Of a stretch of 64,000 nucleotides of DNA, positions 26,673 to 38,125 are shown in pieces. The notes under the pieces were generated by a model, which worked only from the letters and a program-made list of their open reading frames with translations, was not told the origin of the DNA and ran no database searches. Numbering within the stretch: position 1 is the first letter of the stretch; every line of letters starts with the position of its first letter. The stretch lies in contig OZ017768.1 in NCBI GenBank assembly GCA_963969345.1, forward strand, positions 1,054,001 through 1,118,000. Direction: 5' to 3'. The translations under genes were made by a program, and so were the position numbers. This stretch comes from Turbatrix aceti (lineage: Eukaryota; Nematoda; Chromadorea; Rhabditida; Panagrolaimidae).

Positions 26673-29600
26673 ATGGCATCCAAGCGGATTGAAACCGTCA
26701 AGTCACACAATCAGGGCGGTGTCGTGTCTATTACCCAGAATGTCGATCCTGCAATCAGTATCCAGGAATTGATCAAGACCGGTCTCGAACACTATCGAAC
26801 GGTTTGTTTTTGACGAATTTGCAACAAAAATGTAAAAAAAAGGCCGAAAAAACGGTAGTTTTTGCGAAAAAAAATGTTTGTGATAAAAACCGACAAAACC
26901 GACAAAATTTTGTTATTTACTTTTTTTGTTTACTGTAGCAGACAAAATAACTAAATTTTAAATACTTTTTTTAAAACTAATATGCATTGGAATTTTTCTG
27001 TATTTTTGAATAAAAATATTTTTTTTACTGTTTGGTTCTTTTTTACCAAAAAATGAAATACACGATACTAAATCACTTTTTTAGGGCAAAACGGGTCAAT
27101 TTACCAAAAACTCGTCGTCCAAACAGCCCCCTCCGACGTTCAACGTCAAGCCATCGCCCAAGTCTTCTCGAAACAACAGCCTCGGTCGTAAGCCCCACGA
27201 ATCCGGCAGCGATGACAGCTTCGTCGACAGCGGAGCGGGTGGCTCCGTCGGCGGTAGCAGCCGTCCCACGCACTCGCCAGCCAGTGTATCTGGCTTTCAT
27301 CCCTATCCCCAGCCACCGAGGATTGAGCATCACAAAATGGTTCGTTTCCTTTTATAAAAAAAATTAAATTTTAAATTAAATTTTTTTAATTATAAAAAAA
27401 ATATTTTCAGACCAGTGACCCCGGCTTCTACCACACGATGCCAGACTACCACGCTTCGGCTCCCGGACCGGCATCGGGACCGGTGCCGGGGCAAACAGCC
27501 CCGAGGTACACTGCAGGCCTTCCTCCGGTGCCCCATGGAAGGACGTCTCACGGCTCTGCGCATAGCGTCGCCACCTCGCCCCACCAGGTCATGCAGTCAC
27601 CTCAGCCGGCACCTATGATGCAGCCTTTTCACCAGCAGTCTCGGTCTCTCGAGGTCATGACGGCAGCTCACTCACACGACGCCCTAGCTTACGATTCGTC
27701 CGTGCCTACTGTAGCTGGCGCACCTGCGGGGTATTATCCGGATAAGTGAGTTTTTTGAAACTGAAAAAAAAACGCAGTTTTGATCAAAAACGCAGAAACA
27801 GTCCGTAGACCGAAAAGTAACGAAAAGTAACGAAGTTGTCAAAGTTTTGTTATTTCACAAATTCAGGATATTTTGGAGTAACACATTTTGACAATTTTTT
27901 GTTACTTTTCATCAGAGAAAAAATATATGGTCTCAAGCGGAAATTTTTTTACGTCTTTTTTTACAAAAAAATACTGTATTTTTTTCGTTTTCTATCTTTT
28001 TTTATTGAAATCGTAAAAAAGTTCAGTTAAAAAAAAATTCCATTCAGCAAACCCAGCAGCCACCAAGCAGGCGGAGGCGCCGGAGGCTGGCATCAGCGAA
28101 CAGTCTCCCTCGACCCGATGATCATGGCATCCCATAGCTCGGGCATAGCCTCTCCCCACGCCAATGACTCGACCGGATCGGCGCATAGCCTGGGGCAGTA
28201 CAGCGCTGCCGCCGCTGCCGACAGCAGCTATGGCCCCCTGCCTGAGGGCTGGTCGACTGGACTCGACCCCTCCGGCACGCTCTACTTCATCGATCACAAC
28301 ACCAAGAAGACAACATGGCTCGATCCACGTCTGCGTAAGTGGATTCTAGATATATTTTTGAAAAAAATCAACAAAAATAGACAAAAAAGCGGAAAACTCA
28401 GATTTCGTCGTCGGAGAAGTCGTAGCTGACGAGAGACGATTTAGGTTCGGTCTTGACGGGGATTGGAGAGTTTCGGGAGGCAGGAGATGACGGCGGAGCA
28501 GCCGGGCCCTTGGCGGTGGATTGGGGCTTTCTTGCAGCGGCAGAACGAGGTTGCGGATTGACTTTGGCAAGACGTGGCTTCAAGTGGGGAGCGTGGGTGA
28601 CATCTGGAGTGGGTACGCTTGGGAACGCTGAAAAAAAGTGATTTTTGAACAAAAATATACCGAAACAATCGAAAAAGAGAAAAAATCGTGTCGGGAACAT
28701 TTTTTGTGTGCTACCAAAAATTTACTTTTCTACTGTCACTTTTACCCACCTCGCTTTCTCTGCTGAATATTGACCTTCGGAGGATCCGCAGCCTTGGACA
28801 CGATACCCAGCGCTTCATCGTCATCATCACTGCAGCTATCAAAGTAGTCGTCATGGTTTTGCTGCCTAAAAATATGTACACAATTTTTTCCTTTTTTTAC
28901 AGAAAAAAGTGAAAACCCACTCGCGAAGTCGATCAATGCAGAGATACTTCGTGACCGTGCCATCCGCGTCCGGGGCGTAGTAGAGTGTCAAGCCGGGAGG
29001 AAAATTGACCAGTTCGTCGGGGTTGTTGAACAGGATACAGTAAATAGGCTGATCGACGCGCCCGATGATGTCGCCAATTCGACCGACGGGAATGGGGGCC
29101 TTGGTTTCGGGATGGACGGTGAAGATGATGGATTCGACGTCGAGGTAAACGGGGCCGCAGTTCGGCTTGATCATTACTGAAAGAAAAAAAAACAGTGAAA
29201 AAAGACGGGCACAAATGACAAAAAAATTAGGAGTAGCACAGCTTGGACAAGATAAAATTTTCAATTCAATTTTTTATCACAAAATATTATATTTTCGTAC
29301 ATTTTTTCCCTACTTTTCAACAAATTTTTCCTATTCCCTTCGTTTTTTAACAAAAAAAAATATTAAAAAACTCACACAAAGCATCGACGCATCCTGCAAC
29401 TCGTCCAAAAACATCCATTTTCATAGCACTGGAATCGAGGGCGAGCATCGAAATTTTCTGTTCGAGGACAAAGTATTCCGGGTCCAAAACCACTTTTTTT
29501 CCGCCTCTAGGCTGACTTGCGAGACCTGCACCGTCATCGGACATCGCAGAAAGCTTTCTGGGCCTTGCAGAGGCGTTCCTAAAATCATTCAAATAATCAG

Positions 29601-31109
29601 AGATTCAAACAACTCAAAAAAGGGTAGAAACTTACACTTTTACGGTTGATTTGTCGATTACGTGACTCTCGTCGTCGTCGCTAGAGTCGGTTTCATCGTT
29701 GTCATCCCCACAAAGATGGGAGATCTGTGAGCGCCATTGATACTTCTTCGCGACGCTGACATCCTTGCCTTGGGCCGCCTTGAGCTTAGATGGCACCGGG
29801 ACATGACGCTCGGCAAGAGTGAGGAGCTCGTGCGGCTCGTTATCCACGTAAAACAAGTCTTCGACGTTGGCGGACGCTTCTTCAGCTGCAGAATTGGCTT
29901 CTTCTGTCGGAATTGACGAATTCAATGTCTCGGATGTTTCATCCATTTCTTGAAGCTCCGCTCGGTGATCTGATGACGCCTGAAGGTAACCATTAGGTGA
30001 AATAGGCAATTTGACACTTGGATATTCAATTTTTACACGAAAAATATCAAAAACGAGATCAAAAGGGGGTCTAAAGGAACTTGCAAAAAGTAGCAGTCAA
30101 GTGAGCCTATAAAAACTGAACGTAAAAAAATGTGTTGTTCTGTCGCACTTCGCCAAAAAAGATGTTTGCGCCCCCGTTGATCAGGTTGAGTTTGTCCGTG
30201 TGTTCGCACTTCCGATAGAAAAGCAGTGATTGTGCGTCCGTGTTAGGTGTGAGGGACACTTTGAAAAAAAATAGTTTTGCTTTATTTTTGATTTTTTATA
30301 CAGAATTTTTTACGTTTTTTGTTCACAATTACGTTTTTTAGCCTCAAAACACCAAGAGCAAATGCTAAAAAGCCGAATGCAGCAATACCCCCATCAACGC
30401 CAAGCCTCAACGCCCCAACTACAGCAGCCACAGTATTACCCCCAACAACCACCTCAAGTTGCCCCAACCACAAATCCTCCCGCCCCCTACGTGCAGGGCT
30501 CACAGACAGCTGATTACGCTTATTCGGACGCTTCTCATAGGAATAAGATGAATCAGCTCAGCATGGAGACCAAATACATGCACGAAAGGCAGAAAGAATT
30601 GTACGAAATTGTAAGCCACATATTTTTCTGAACGTAAAAAAATTATAAAAAATTATAATTTTTAGGGTTTGTTGCAACCTCAACAAATGTCTAGTCAGTA
30701 TAGTTCGTCGTCAATGGGGCCACCAAATGTTCAGCATCAACAACAACAGCAACAACATGGTTACGGTACTGGAGGAGGATACGGTACATCTTCGAGTGGA
30801 TTTAATATGCAACAACAGCCTAGCTCGGTGGATGCAATGGAAGTTGACTACGCTCAGATACCCCAGAATCACGGGGGATACGGTGGTCAACATCATCATG
30901 CGCCACACAATGCCTATCAGCCATCTGTTCGTCAGGAATTCTTTCAGGTTCGTGATTGGGGTCTCAAAGGGAAAATGCTTTGTCATACATGCGTACAAAA
31001 ACGTGCGTTTGTGTAAAAATCCATTCTGATAACAATTCACTATTTTTTTTCGTTTCAGGACATTAATCCTCAGGAATTTGAAAGATACCTCTACATCGAG
31101 CAGAAGTAA
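26673..31109 (+). CDS. yap-1: YAP/Yorkie-like Hippo pathway co-activator with one WW domain
   Basis: YAP proteins shuttle to the nucleus and co-activate TEAD; LATS-type kinases restrain them. Exons: 26673-26801, 27085-27339, 27411-27745, 28048-28334, 30342-30610, 30666-30947, 31059-31109; 1608 nt, 535 aa, in frame. Exon 4 encodes a WW domain (LPEGW ... [17 protein letters not shown]) close to YAP WW repeats; exons 4 and 5 join across the signature WLDPRL. The N-terminal part has an RxxS motif (RNNS) and RPTHSPAS, reminiscent of the human S127 region, but lacks an exact HxRxxS there. After the WW domain come a Gln-rich, possibly coiled segment ([15 protein letters not shown]) and a Gln/Gly/Tyr-rich region. 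The tail ends in acidic and aromatic residues. An in-frame stop lies upstream in the first coding exon, supporting the ATG chosen. Its 2-kb fourth intron contains an antisense gene. YAP is preferred over Salvador because no SARAH domain is seen. Confidence 0.75.
28398..29946 (-). CDS. NAF1: NAF1-like H/ACA ribonucleoprotein assembly factor, nested in an intron
   Basis: NAF1 holds the place of GAR1 during H/ACA snoRNP assembly in the nucleus. Exons (minus strand): 29636-29946, 29376-29578, 28921-29176, 28750-28865, 28398-28627; 1116 nt, 371 aa, in frame. The start is the first ATG in an acidic N-terminal region; the frame is open further upstream but without an ATG. Exon 3 encodes the GAR1/NAF1 core, with [19 protein letters not shown] followed by [10 protein letters not shown]. 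An Asp-rich stretch ([10 protein letters not shown]) and a basic, Pro/Ser/Lys-rich tail ending DFSDDEI follow. The long acidic N-terminus and extended tail favour NAF1 over GAR1, which is short and RGG-rich. The gene lies wholly inside the intron between YAP-like exons 4 and 5, in the opposite direction. Confidence 0.72.
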
Positions 31110-31917
31110 TCGTATTTTTTTCAACTTCAATATGTTTTTTTGCATTTGCGTTCTTTTTGTTTTGTATCATCTTTCAAACAAACCAATTATCATCGTGCCT
31201 ATCAATTGCCTTTCTGGCCACACCAAAAATGCCATTCATCAAATTGTTGTCCATTATTATTTTTTCGATCTATTTTATTTCCATGAAATGTGTTTTATTT
31301 TTGAACAAAAAAGATAATAATTATAAAATTTGTACTCAACGCCCAAAATTCTTTCTGAAATACGACTCACACAATCGTCGTCGTCGCAGTCGCCGTCGTT
31401 AACTTCATGCTTGTATGCACACAAATGCACAACAGATAAACAACACAATGTAGCGGATATTTTTTTGTCAAAAATATTTCGTGCCGAGATATCTAAAAAA
31501 ATGCCATTTTGTTATAAATATAAATATAAATAAATGCCGTGTCAACACTTGTCACAACTATTTTCTTTTTTGTAAAAATATTTGTTGTCAATAATTTTGC
31601 TTTATTAGTTTTTGTTGTATCAAAAATATAGTTTGATATTTTTTAATTGTTAACACAATTATTCCGACTTTGAATGTACTAGTATAAAACTGCTACAACA
31701 TGGAAGACGCTACGATTGTATACATCTTATTTTTCATTTTATGATTTACCGATGTCATACTTCAAACAAAGTTATTATACATTATAAAAAATATCGATGA
31801 TTGATCCAGGTACTAGCTGGAAACAAATATAAAAAATTTAAATAAAAAAATATAAATGTTTTCAGACAAAAAAATAAAACAAAAAAAAAACTTTTCAAAA
31901 ATTTTGACAAGTCCAAT
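31110..31917. other. Convergent 3' intergenic region
   Basis: The stretch separates the stop of the YAP-like gene from the stop of the next minus-strand gene, so it should hold two converging 3' ends. It is AT-rich with a small CGT/CGTCGC simple repeat near 31375-31400. No gene is seen. Confidence 0.5.
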
Positions 31918-32801
31918 TTATATTTGAAAACAAATAACAATAGCAATAACACCGTAATGAATCCACAACGACTGTGCCGATATATTTGTAGTGGTTGGAG
32001 GAATAATATCAGTCCACGTTGTAGCATTCTCAGAGCTATCAAAGCATTCAGGAAGAAGAAACATTACCTCGGAGAGATGAAACTGATACAACCTCCACGC
32101 TTCAGAATTGCATTCAACAATCAACAAGTTTTGGATACAGATTATTGCTTGTATTAGAGATCTGCAAATTGCTACATATGTAAATATAAGTGTTTACAGT
32201 GTTAAAGATACTCACGTGCACTTAGTTGACTCTGTGACATCTGATTGTTCGCAAGTTGAATTCTTGCTATAATTATCCACAAAACTAATTAAGCAGTTTT
32301 GAATTGTGGTAAATGTACTTTCCGAAACGTATTCATGATCACATACTTCTAAAACGCAAGTGTCGATCAGGTTCTTGACTTGTTCGTGTGCAGAAGAGCT
32401 GTTGCAATCTTTATCAACTGCTGATATACATTTCTGGACGCGTATGCATTCACTGAAATATTTTTTGACGATTTCATAGACGAAAACTCGGTCCGGGTGA
32501 TAAATATCAACAAAATAAAATTGGTTCAGGCGGTAGAATGACAAATTGAAATTAATTTTCAATAAAAATTAAAACCAAAATAAACCTACATGCACATCTG
32601 AGTGAAAAAATTCATTGTGATGTTTTTTGCTGGATCTGGAAATTCTGGATAGCAGGGATTATAACTCTCACAAGATGAATCTCGCTGTAAGCGACTCATA
32701 GTACTGGTGTTCCAATAGCGAGGAGCATTTATAAAAAAATATGAGTTGACGATTGATATTCCAATAATCGTTGAAATTAGAAAAGTTAAAATTATCTGCA
32801 T
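31918..32801 (-). CDS. Cys-rich secreted or single-pass membrane protein, unknown family; broken splice junction
   Basis: The product is not recognised. Segments on the minus strand: exon 1 about 32592-32801, exon 2 32216 to about 32562, exon 3 31918-32161. Exon 1 begins with ATG just after TTTTTTTTAGAAG, a likely trans-splice acceptor, and encodes a hydrophobic signal sequence followed by Cys pairs. Exon 2 is Cys-rich and joins exon 3 cleanly (GTGAG donor, TTTGCAG acceptor). Exon 3 ends in a hydrophobic stretch (IHYGVIAIVICFQI) with no cytoplasmic tail, compatible with a membrane or GPI anchor. The exon 1 to exon 2 join is a problem: no AG occurs on the minus strand between the exon 1 donor (near 32590) and well inside exon 2 (about 32485). 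This is either a decaying gene, a non-canonical intron or a sequence error. Confidence 0.45.
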
Positions 32802-32804
32802 CTT

Positions 32805-33050
32805 CTAAAAAAAATTATCACAAGTTGCAGCATATTTTGCAGCAGAACAAAAAATATTGATGAATTCTATGTTGTGTGTGAAGATACCAGAAACCAATAT
32901 TTGAGTGCTTTGGACATAAATCATCGCGCCAATGCCGCATTGTATTGCCAACCCGCTTATTAACTGGCATTTAAAGGGGTCATTTAAAAACATTCGGCAG
33001 GTTTGCAAGCTGGTGGCGTGCAGGTGTTCGATATTTAGTGTTTTGTTCAT
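32805..33050 (-). CDS. Small Cys-containing ORF, uncertain
   Basis: An 81-codon frame from ATG (33050) has five cysteines and two moderately hydrophobic segments. It stops four bases before the next gene's start. A splice site linking it to that gene would require an intron of only about 20 nt, so it is either a separate short gene, an upstream exon of an isoform, or chance. No homology is recognised. Confidence 0.2.
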   Translation of the reverse strand: MNKTLNIEHLHATSLQTCRMFLNDPFKCQLISGLAIQCGIGAMIYVQSTQILVSGIFTHNIEFINIFCSAAKYAATCDNFF

Positions 33051-33442
33051 GTTTTTTAGATAAAACCGGGGTAATTTTTTTTTAGGAAACTAGCTTGCCT
33101 TGAGCTAAAATTTTTTAAACTTGAGTCAAAATGCATCTACGTAACTGTTAAAAAATTAAAAATATAGAAAATCCGTTACGATAATGGTATAAAAAATACT
33201 GACTTCAAATCAAGAAACGAATAAATACAATGCACGTTTTGTACACGTTATTTTACTTGTTTCAATTTTTTTGAGCCTAGGTTTGGCCGAAAATTGCCGC
33301 CAAGCCCTAGACTGGCGTTGCCTAACCTATTTGTTTTTATTTCTACCCTTGTTCACTCAAAAATCTTTTTCAAATTGAAGCACTCGGAGTTTATCCAAAT
33401 AAAAAAACAACATAATTATTATAACAATAACAAAATAATTGA

Positions 33443-34508
33443 TTACAATTCCAACAAAGTGTATCTGCTGTAGACGACCAAAGGACAGCGCGGCTTCTGA
33501 ATGGTTCGTTTTTTCAGATATTTGATGGCTTTCAACAGCGTCCATGGCTTCAATCGGTAGCATTTTCTGTCGTACGCTTTTTTCAGTCCTTTGCGTGTTG
33601 CTTTGCTGATGTAGCCGTCAAAATGAAGGCTGATTGTTGTGTTTTTCATTGACCAGGGCTAAAATTTGAATAATATTAAGGGGGGTTAATGACCAGAAAA
33701 AAATAAACGTACGGGATACAAAGCAACAATGGCTTCGGGATCAACGTCGATGGCGACTCCGTGCATTGTGATGTCATAGGAAGTGAGGGGGTAAGAGCGA
33801 GCGTTGACTTTGTTTCGGACTTCGGCAAGCATGCGGATGTTGTCGGAGGTCAGGGTGTAGTCCGCAAAGTTCAGACTAAAATAATATTTTATGAAAAAAA
33901 AGTAAAAAATGAAATTAAAAGTTTAAAAAATTCGTAACAATGTTTTTGAAAAGATCTGTACAACTTTTTTGGAAAAAAGTTTGCGAAAGAAAAACTTACT
34001 GTAACTTTGTCGCATGAGCCATCAAAAACACAATACTCGAAAACTCGGGCATCGGCGCAATGGAGCAATTGCTCAAAATCAACTCTCGCAATCCCGGTAC
34101 CATGATGTCAAAAAACTGCTTTTTTGTAAAGGCGACGCCTGTGGCCTGGATGACTTCGGGGCTCCATTGCTGCATGTAGCGCAGGCAATGCGACAGTCTG
34201 CCGGTGGTCAGCTTTTTGCTCTCATTTACCGATCCAATGATGACGACCTTCCTCGGGTTAACTTCAGCGAGCTCTCGTTCATGCGTCGTCCGAATCGTGC
34301 ACCCTTTCGAGATGCCGATGAGGGTCACTTCGTCGAAGAGGTAGATCTCGACGCAGTCGACGGGTTTTCCACGATACTTCGTGACAAAGGACTGGACATG
34401 AGGGACTTGATCAAAATTGTTGGCGACGTTCCAGGGAACAAGTTGAACGACTTGGAGCTGAACCAGCGATTCAACATTCAGAAAATTGAACGAAAAGTTC
34501 GACGACAT
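33443..34508 (-). CDS. Fast-evolving nematode family protein, possibly F-box-associated/FTH-like (copy A)
   Basis: Exons (minus strand): 34000-34508, 33713-33875, 33443-33658; 888 nt, 295 aa. The start at 34508 (MSSNFSFN) was chosen over a longer open frame because it aligns with the start region of the paralogue at 52385-53396. The two proteins share a core: FTKKQFFDIMVPGLRELILSNC here and FTAKQFVEIIPASLKRLWLIDC there. Middle exons are identical in length (163 nt) and all intron phases match. The alternating leucine pattern resembles the FTH/DUF38 region of nematode F-box proteins, but no F-box is visible, so that assignment is an inference. The SKP1-like gene just upstream would fit such a role. 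Confidence 0.5.
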
Positions 34509-35058
34509 GATTGTAAGCAGAAAAATGCAAACGACTGAAACAACTTGGAACTGAACGGTTGTAACTCTCATCAGACAATCGCAGGTCGTGGCTGTTGCAG
34601 GTTCCACCCATCGCTGCCAGGTGTGATACATGCGCATGCGCACTCCGGGCATGGGAGTAAGACAGTTGCATGAGTGTGAAGGGGATTGGATGGCGGCGCG
34701 TGCCAATGTCAGGGACAACAGTGACAGCAAGTATGGGATACTTTCTTTTACGCGGTGAGAGGGATTATTGTGTTTATAACTTAGCCATTTGTATTGTTCT
34801 GTTGCATGTATTATATTATTTTTATAAAAAAATAAAACTGTATACAAAAATAAAACTATAACTTTATTTTGAAAAACTGATTAAATTAAAATAATTTTGT
34901 CAACAGTATACTGATACAATATAACAAATTTACAGAATTTTGACGGTGTCACAAAAATAATAATTCGCATAAAAAGATTAAAATCGTTGTTTCTGATTGT
35001 CTTGCTTGTATCGTAAATTCAAGAGAAAACCTTTCTGCTTTTCCAGACAGTCAAAACT
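34509..35058. other. Upstream region of the fast-evolving gene / 3' region of the SKP1-like gene
   Basis: Both flanking genes are on the minus strand. The open frame continuing upstream to 34847 lacks a paralogue match and is read as 5' leader. AT-rich sequence with several AATAAA motifs near 34830-34860 follows. No other gene is seen. Confidence 0.4.
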
Positions 35059-35663
35059 CTAGTTGATACCGGCTTCTTCAAGAGTAATGCCGTATTCGGC
35101 AAGACTGTCTTTATCGTGGGGTTTATAGCCAAAAATGTGTGCAATCTCCTTTGCAGGTTTGTCCGCAATGACGATGACAATAACACTAGCGAAGAATGAA
35201 ATCAGCTGGTGGCAGTTAAGATAATCCACGAGATTGGCCGCTTCAATAATCAACGGACCGTTGTATTTTTTTGCTATCCTTAAATTAAAAATGCGCAATT
35301 GTAAAACTCATCATGATTTCAAAAAACAAACTCAATAGCGAAATCTGCGTTGCTATATTTTTCTCCGCAGCACAACTGAGCCAGATCCGAATTTTTTTTT
35401 TTCTCAATCTCATTGAGAACGTCGCGGAGAAGCTCAAATGATTCCTTAGAGTAATCTTTGATCGGGATATCAAAGTAAGTGTTTTGTTTAGATTCTTCAG
35501 AAAATGCTTCTTTCATTTCCTTGACAAAGAGAAAGAGTTCCGCAGCATATTCGGGAAGCACGTAGGGGACTTCACCAAACAGCAAACGAACGTTGGAATA
35601 CTTTGTTGGTGTTAGACACAAATCATTATTTGAACCATTTGTAGGAGATGAAGACGCAGCCAT
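35059..35663 (-). CDS. SKP1-like (Skp1-related) protein
   Basis: SKP1 links F-box proteins to cullin in SCF ubiquitin ligases; nematodes carry expanded families (skr genes). Exons (minus strand): 35332-35663 and 35059-35278; 552 nt, 183 aa. The intron uses GA|GTTTG and TTTAAG, keeping the frame FAIE-IAKKYNG. The N-terminal half resembles a BTB/POZ fold in spacing. The C-terminal half has the SKP1 pattern: LIIEAANLVDYLNCHQLISF followed by ADKPAKEIAHIFGY, corresponding to the LxxAANYLDIKGLL and GKTPEEIRKTFNI blocks. The usual C-terminal F-box-contact motif (WCEE) is absent; the protein ends EYGITLEEAGIN. Divergent but full length. Confidence 0.65.
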
Positions 35664-36135
35664 ATCGGTAAACGAAGTAAATGAAGGTTCGAAGTCTGAA
35701 ATTGAAAGAATGGTACAAAATGAAAAAAAAATTCTAAAGAAAGTTCAAGTGAAAAAAGTCTATTGCATATTTGTCTGTAATAACATTGTAAAGGTGTCAG
35801 ATATCGAAATACAAACATCACAAAAAGGAAATTATCCCAGTGAAAGCGCAGGTGGCAAATTTTGGGTGATGTGCTTAAGTCTATTCAAGTCAGCATAATA
35901 AACAAAATTAGGCTTCAGGATCTTTTTTAAACATAACTTTTTCTCGAAATGAATTCAATCACTTGATAAAAAATGAGGAGGAAAACGCACGCACTGATTT
36001 CTGGCTAACATAGTAAACTTGTGTCGTGTTCACATCGATTTATTTATATGCGCGACATCGTTGAATTTTTCGGGAAAATTTCGATATTAGAGCTACAAAA
36101 AAAGAGTTCCTACTCTGCGTTTTCGATATCAGTTT

Positions 36136-36273
36136 CCCGCACTAGCATAAGGAGCACTAAAGGAGCACAACAGGGCGGAAAGACTTTTTTCAGCTTGAAT
36201 TTGAATAAAAATAAGGGGAGAAAAGTCTTCCCCACCTGTTGTGCTCCTTTAGTGCTCCTTATGCTAGTGCGGG
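36136..36273. mobile_element. Miniature inverted-repeat element with perfect 39-bp ends
   Basis: Arms 36136-36174 and 36235-36273 are exact reverse complements over 39 bases, starting CCCGCACTAGCATAAGGAGC. The 60-bp middle also pairs partly (GGCGGAAAGACTTTTTT against AGAAAAGTCTTCC). No obvious target duplication flanks it. This fits a MITE or a solo hairpin element. Confidence 0.7.
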
Positions 36274-36357
36274 TTATTGATCATCGTACGTCATCAAAAA
36301 ACATGATTCACAAAGCAACTTACGCGCAATATATTTCTGTTGCGATGGATAACATTT

Positions 36358-37760
36358 TTAACAGCCACTCTGTGAGCTTTTTTATCAACAAGGTGGAGGG
36401 TCCGACACAGTGATTTCACTTTTATAAATGTTTTGTGCCGAAATGGTAGACACCTATGAGGAGGGTTCAAAATATTTTTATTTTTATTTTTAGAAGCCGG
36501 ATTCTGGAGTTACGGCTTCTCACACCGTTTGACGTCAAATTTCAAAAATGCTTCCAAAATTCTGATTTTTGGTTTACAGGGGTATCTTGCCACGAGAAAT
36601 CGACTGGTGTATTCAGATTTAAAAACAAACAACTGTCCGTTCCGGAATTATCGATTTTGTTCACTTTTTCCTCATTTTGTGGCATTTTTTGGCTCCAGCA
36701 TCCGTATTGCTCCGAGGAGTAAAGAAATGATTACGTAATATAAAAGCCCGTTTTTTTCTGCATCTGGCATACCAAACCAAAAAATTTTCCTCCAACCATA
36801 ATTTAGTGAAGTTGGCCCCTTTATGGCGTCAACTCGGTCAAAAACCGTGCAAAAGCGCGCGATTTCCCTCAACAGCCAAAAAAACAAGCGTGCGCGCGCA
36901 TGCAAGGAGTCATGTTCAAAAAAACACCCTGAGGCCGATTTCTGTTTCTTATGCTAACGGTCAAATAGGTAGGCTTAAACATGTCCTAAAGTATGTATTA
37001 GGCTATTTGCGCTTTTTCTCCGACATTTTTGCGCATTGCTACAACCGATAAAAAAACATGAAACTTCGAGATACTGTAACTTATTGCAAAATTATGCAAT
37101 AAAGGGCGTGATTAGCTTAAAACAATCTTTGAGACATGCCTGATCACACCCAAGTGACCGTAAGCATAAAAAACAAAAATCGGCTTTAGGGTGTTTTTTT
37201 GAACATGACTCCTTGTATGCGCGTGCACGCTCGCGCGCGCTTGTTTTTTTGGCCGTTGAGGGAAATCGCGCGCTTTTGCACGGTTTTTGACCGAGTTGAC
37301 GCCATAAAGGGGCCAACTTCACTAAATTATGGTTGGAGGAAAATTTTTTGGTTTGGTATGCCAGATGCAGAAAAAAACGGGCTTTTATATTACGTAATCA
37401 TTTCTTTACTCCTCGGAGCAATACGGATGCTGGAGCCAAAAAATGCCACAAAATGAGGAAAAAGTGAACAAAATCGATAATTCCGGAACGGACAGTTGTT
37501 TGTTTTTAAATCTGAATACACCAGTCGATTTCTCGTGGCAAGATACCCCTGTAAACCAAAAATCAGAATTTTGGAAGCATTTTTGAAATTTGACGTCAAA
37601 CGGTGTAAGAAGCCGTAACTCCAGAATCCGGTTTCTAAAAATAAAAATAAAAATTTTTTGAACCCTCCTCATAGGTGTCTACCATTTCGGCACGAAACAT
37701 TTATAAAAGTGAAATCACTGTGTCGGCCGAAATAAAAAAGCTCACAGAGTGGCTGTTAAA
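36358..37760. mobile_element. 1.4-kb fold-back element bounded by TTAA
   Basis: The left arm (36358 to about 37000) and right arm (about 37110 to 37760) are long inverted copies, highly similar at the outside and diverging toward a short centre. The ends read TTAACAGCCACTCTGTGAGC and its reverse complement, so a TTAA target duplication (piggyBac-like preference) is possible; TA is the alternative. Apparent open frames of 69-88 codons occur in both arms as mirror images of each other, with no transposase motif. It is probably a non-autonomous fold-back/MITE-type element. Confidence 0.75.
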
Positions 37761-38125
37761 GCATGCAACAAATTTATGAATTACAGATTCTATTTTTATC
37801 TAAATTTACCTTCGCCTGAATGAGTGTACGACGAAAAAACATCTAAAAAACACAAAATGGATGCACTCGCATCAATCGTGTCTCCGCGATATCAAAACAT
37901 TTTTAATGTTACTTATAATAGATTTCGATATCGCAACAACAATATGCGTGATTATCTGCGAATTCAAAATCGAAGTTAGTTATTTGCTTTTCAACCTTTG
38001 AAGGCTCAAAATACTTAGTTTTCACGCAATTGCCGTCAACAATTTTTTATGATATTCAAATTTCCCTGTACATACAAAATTTACTAAACCTCGACAGTTC
38101 CACAAAATACATAAAACCAGATATT

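Noticed and set aside
34509..34847. N-terminal extension of the fast-evolving gene
   Set aside because: The paralogue does not have it, and the composition resembles leader sequence; the start at 34508 is preferred.
36456..37672. Mirror-image open frames of 69-88 codons, possible captured protein
   Set aside because: They occur in both arms of the fold-back element in opposite orientation and show no transposase or known domain; they are by-products of the repeat.
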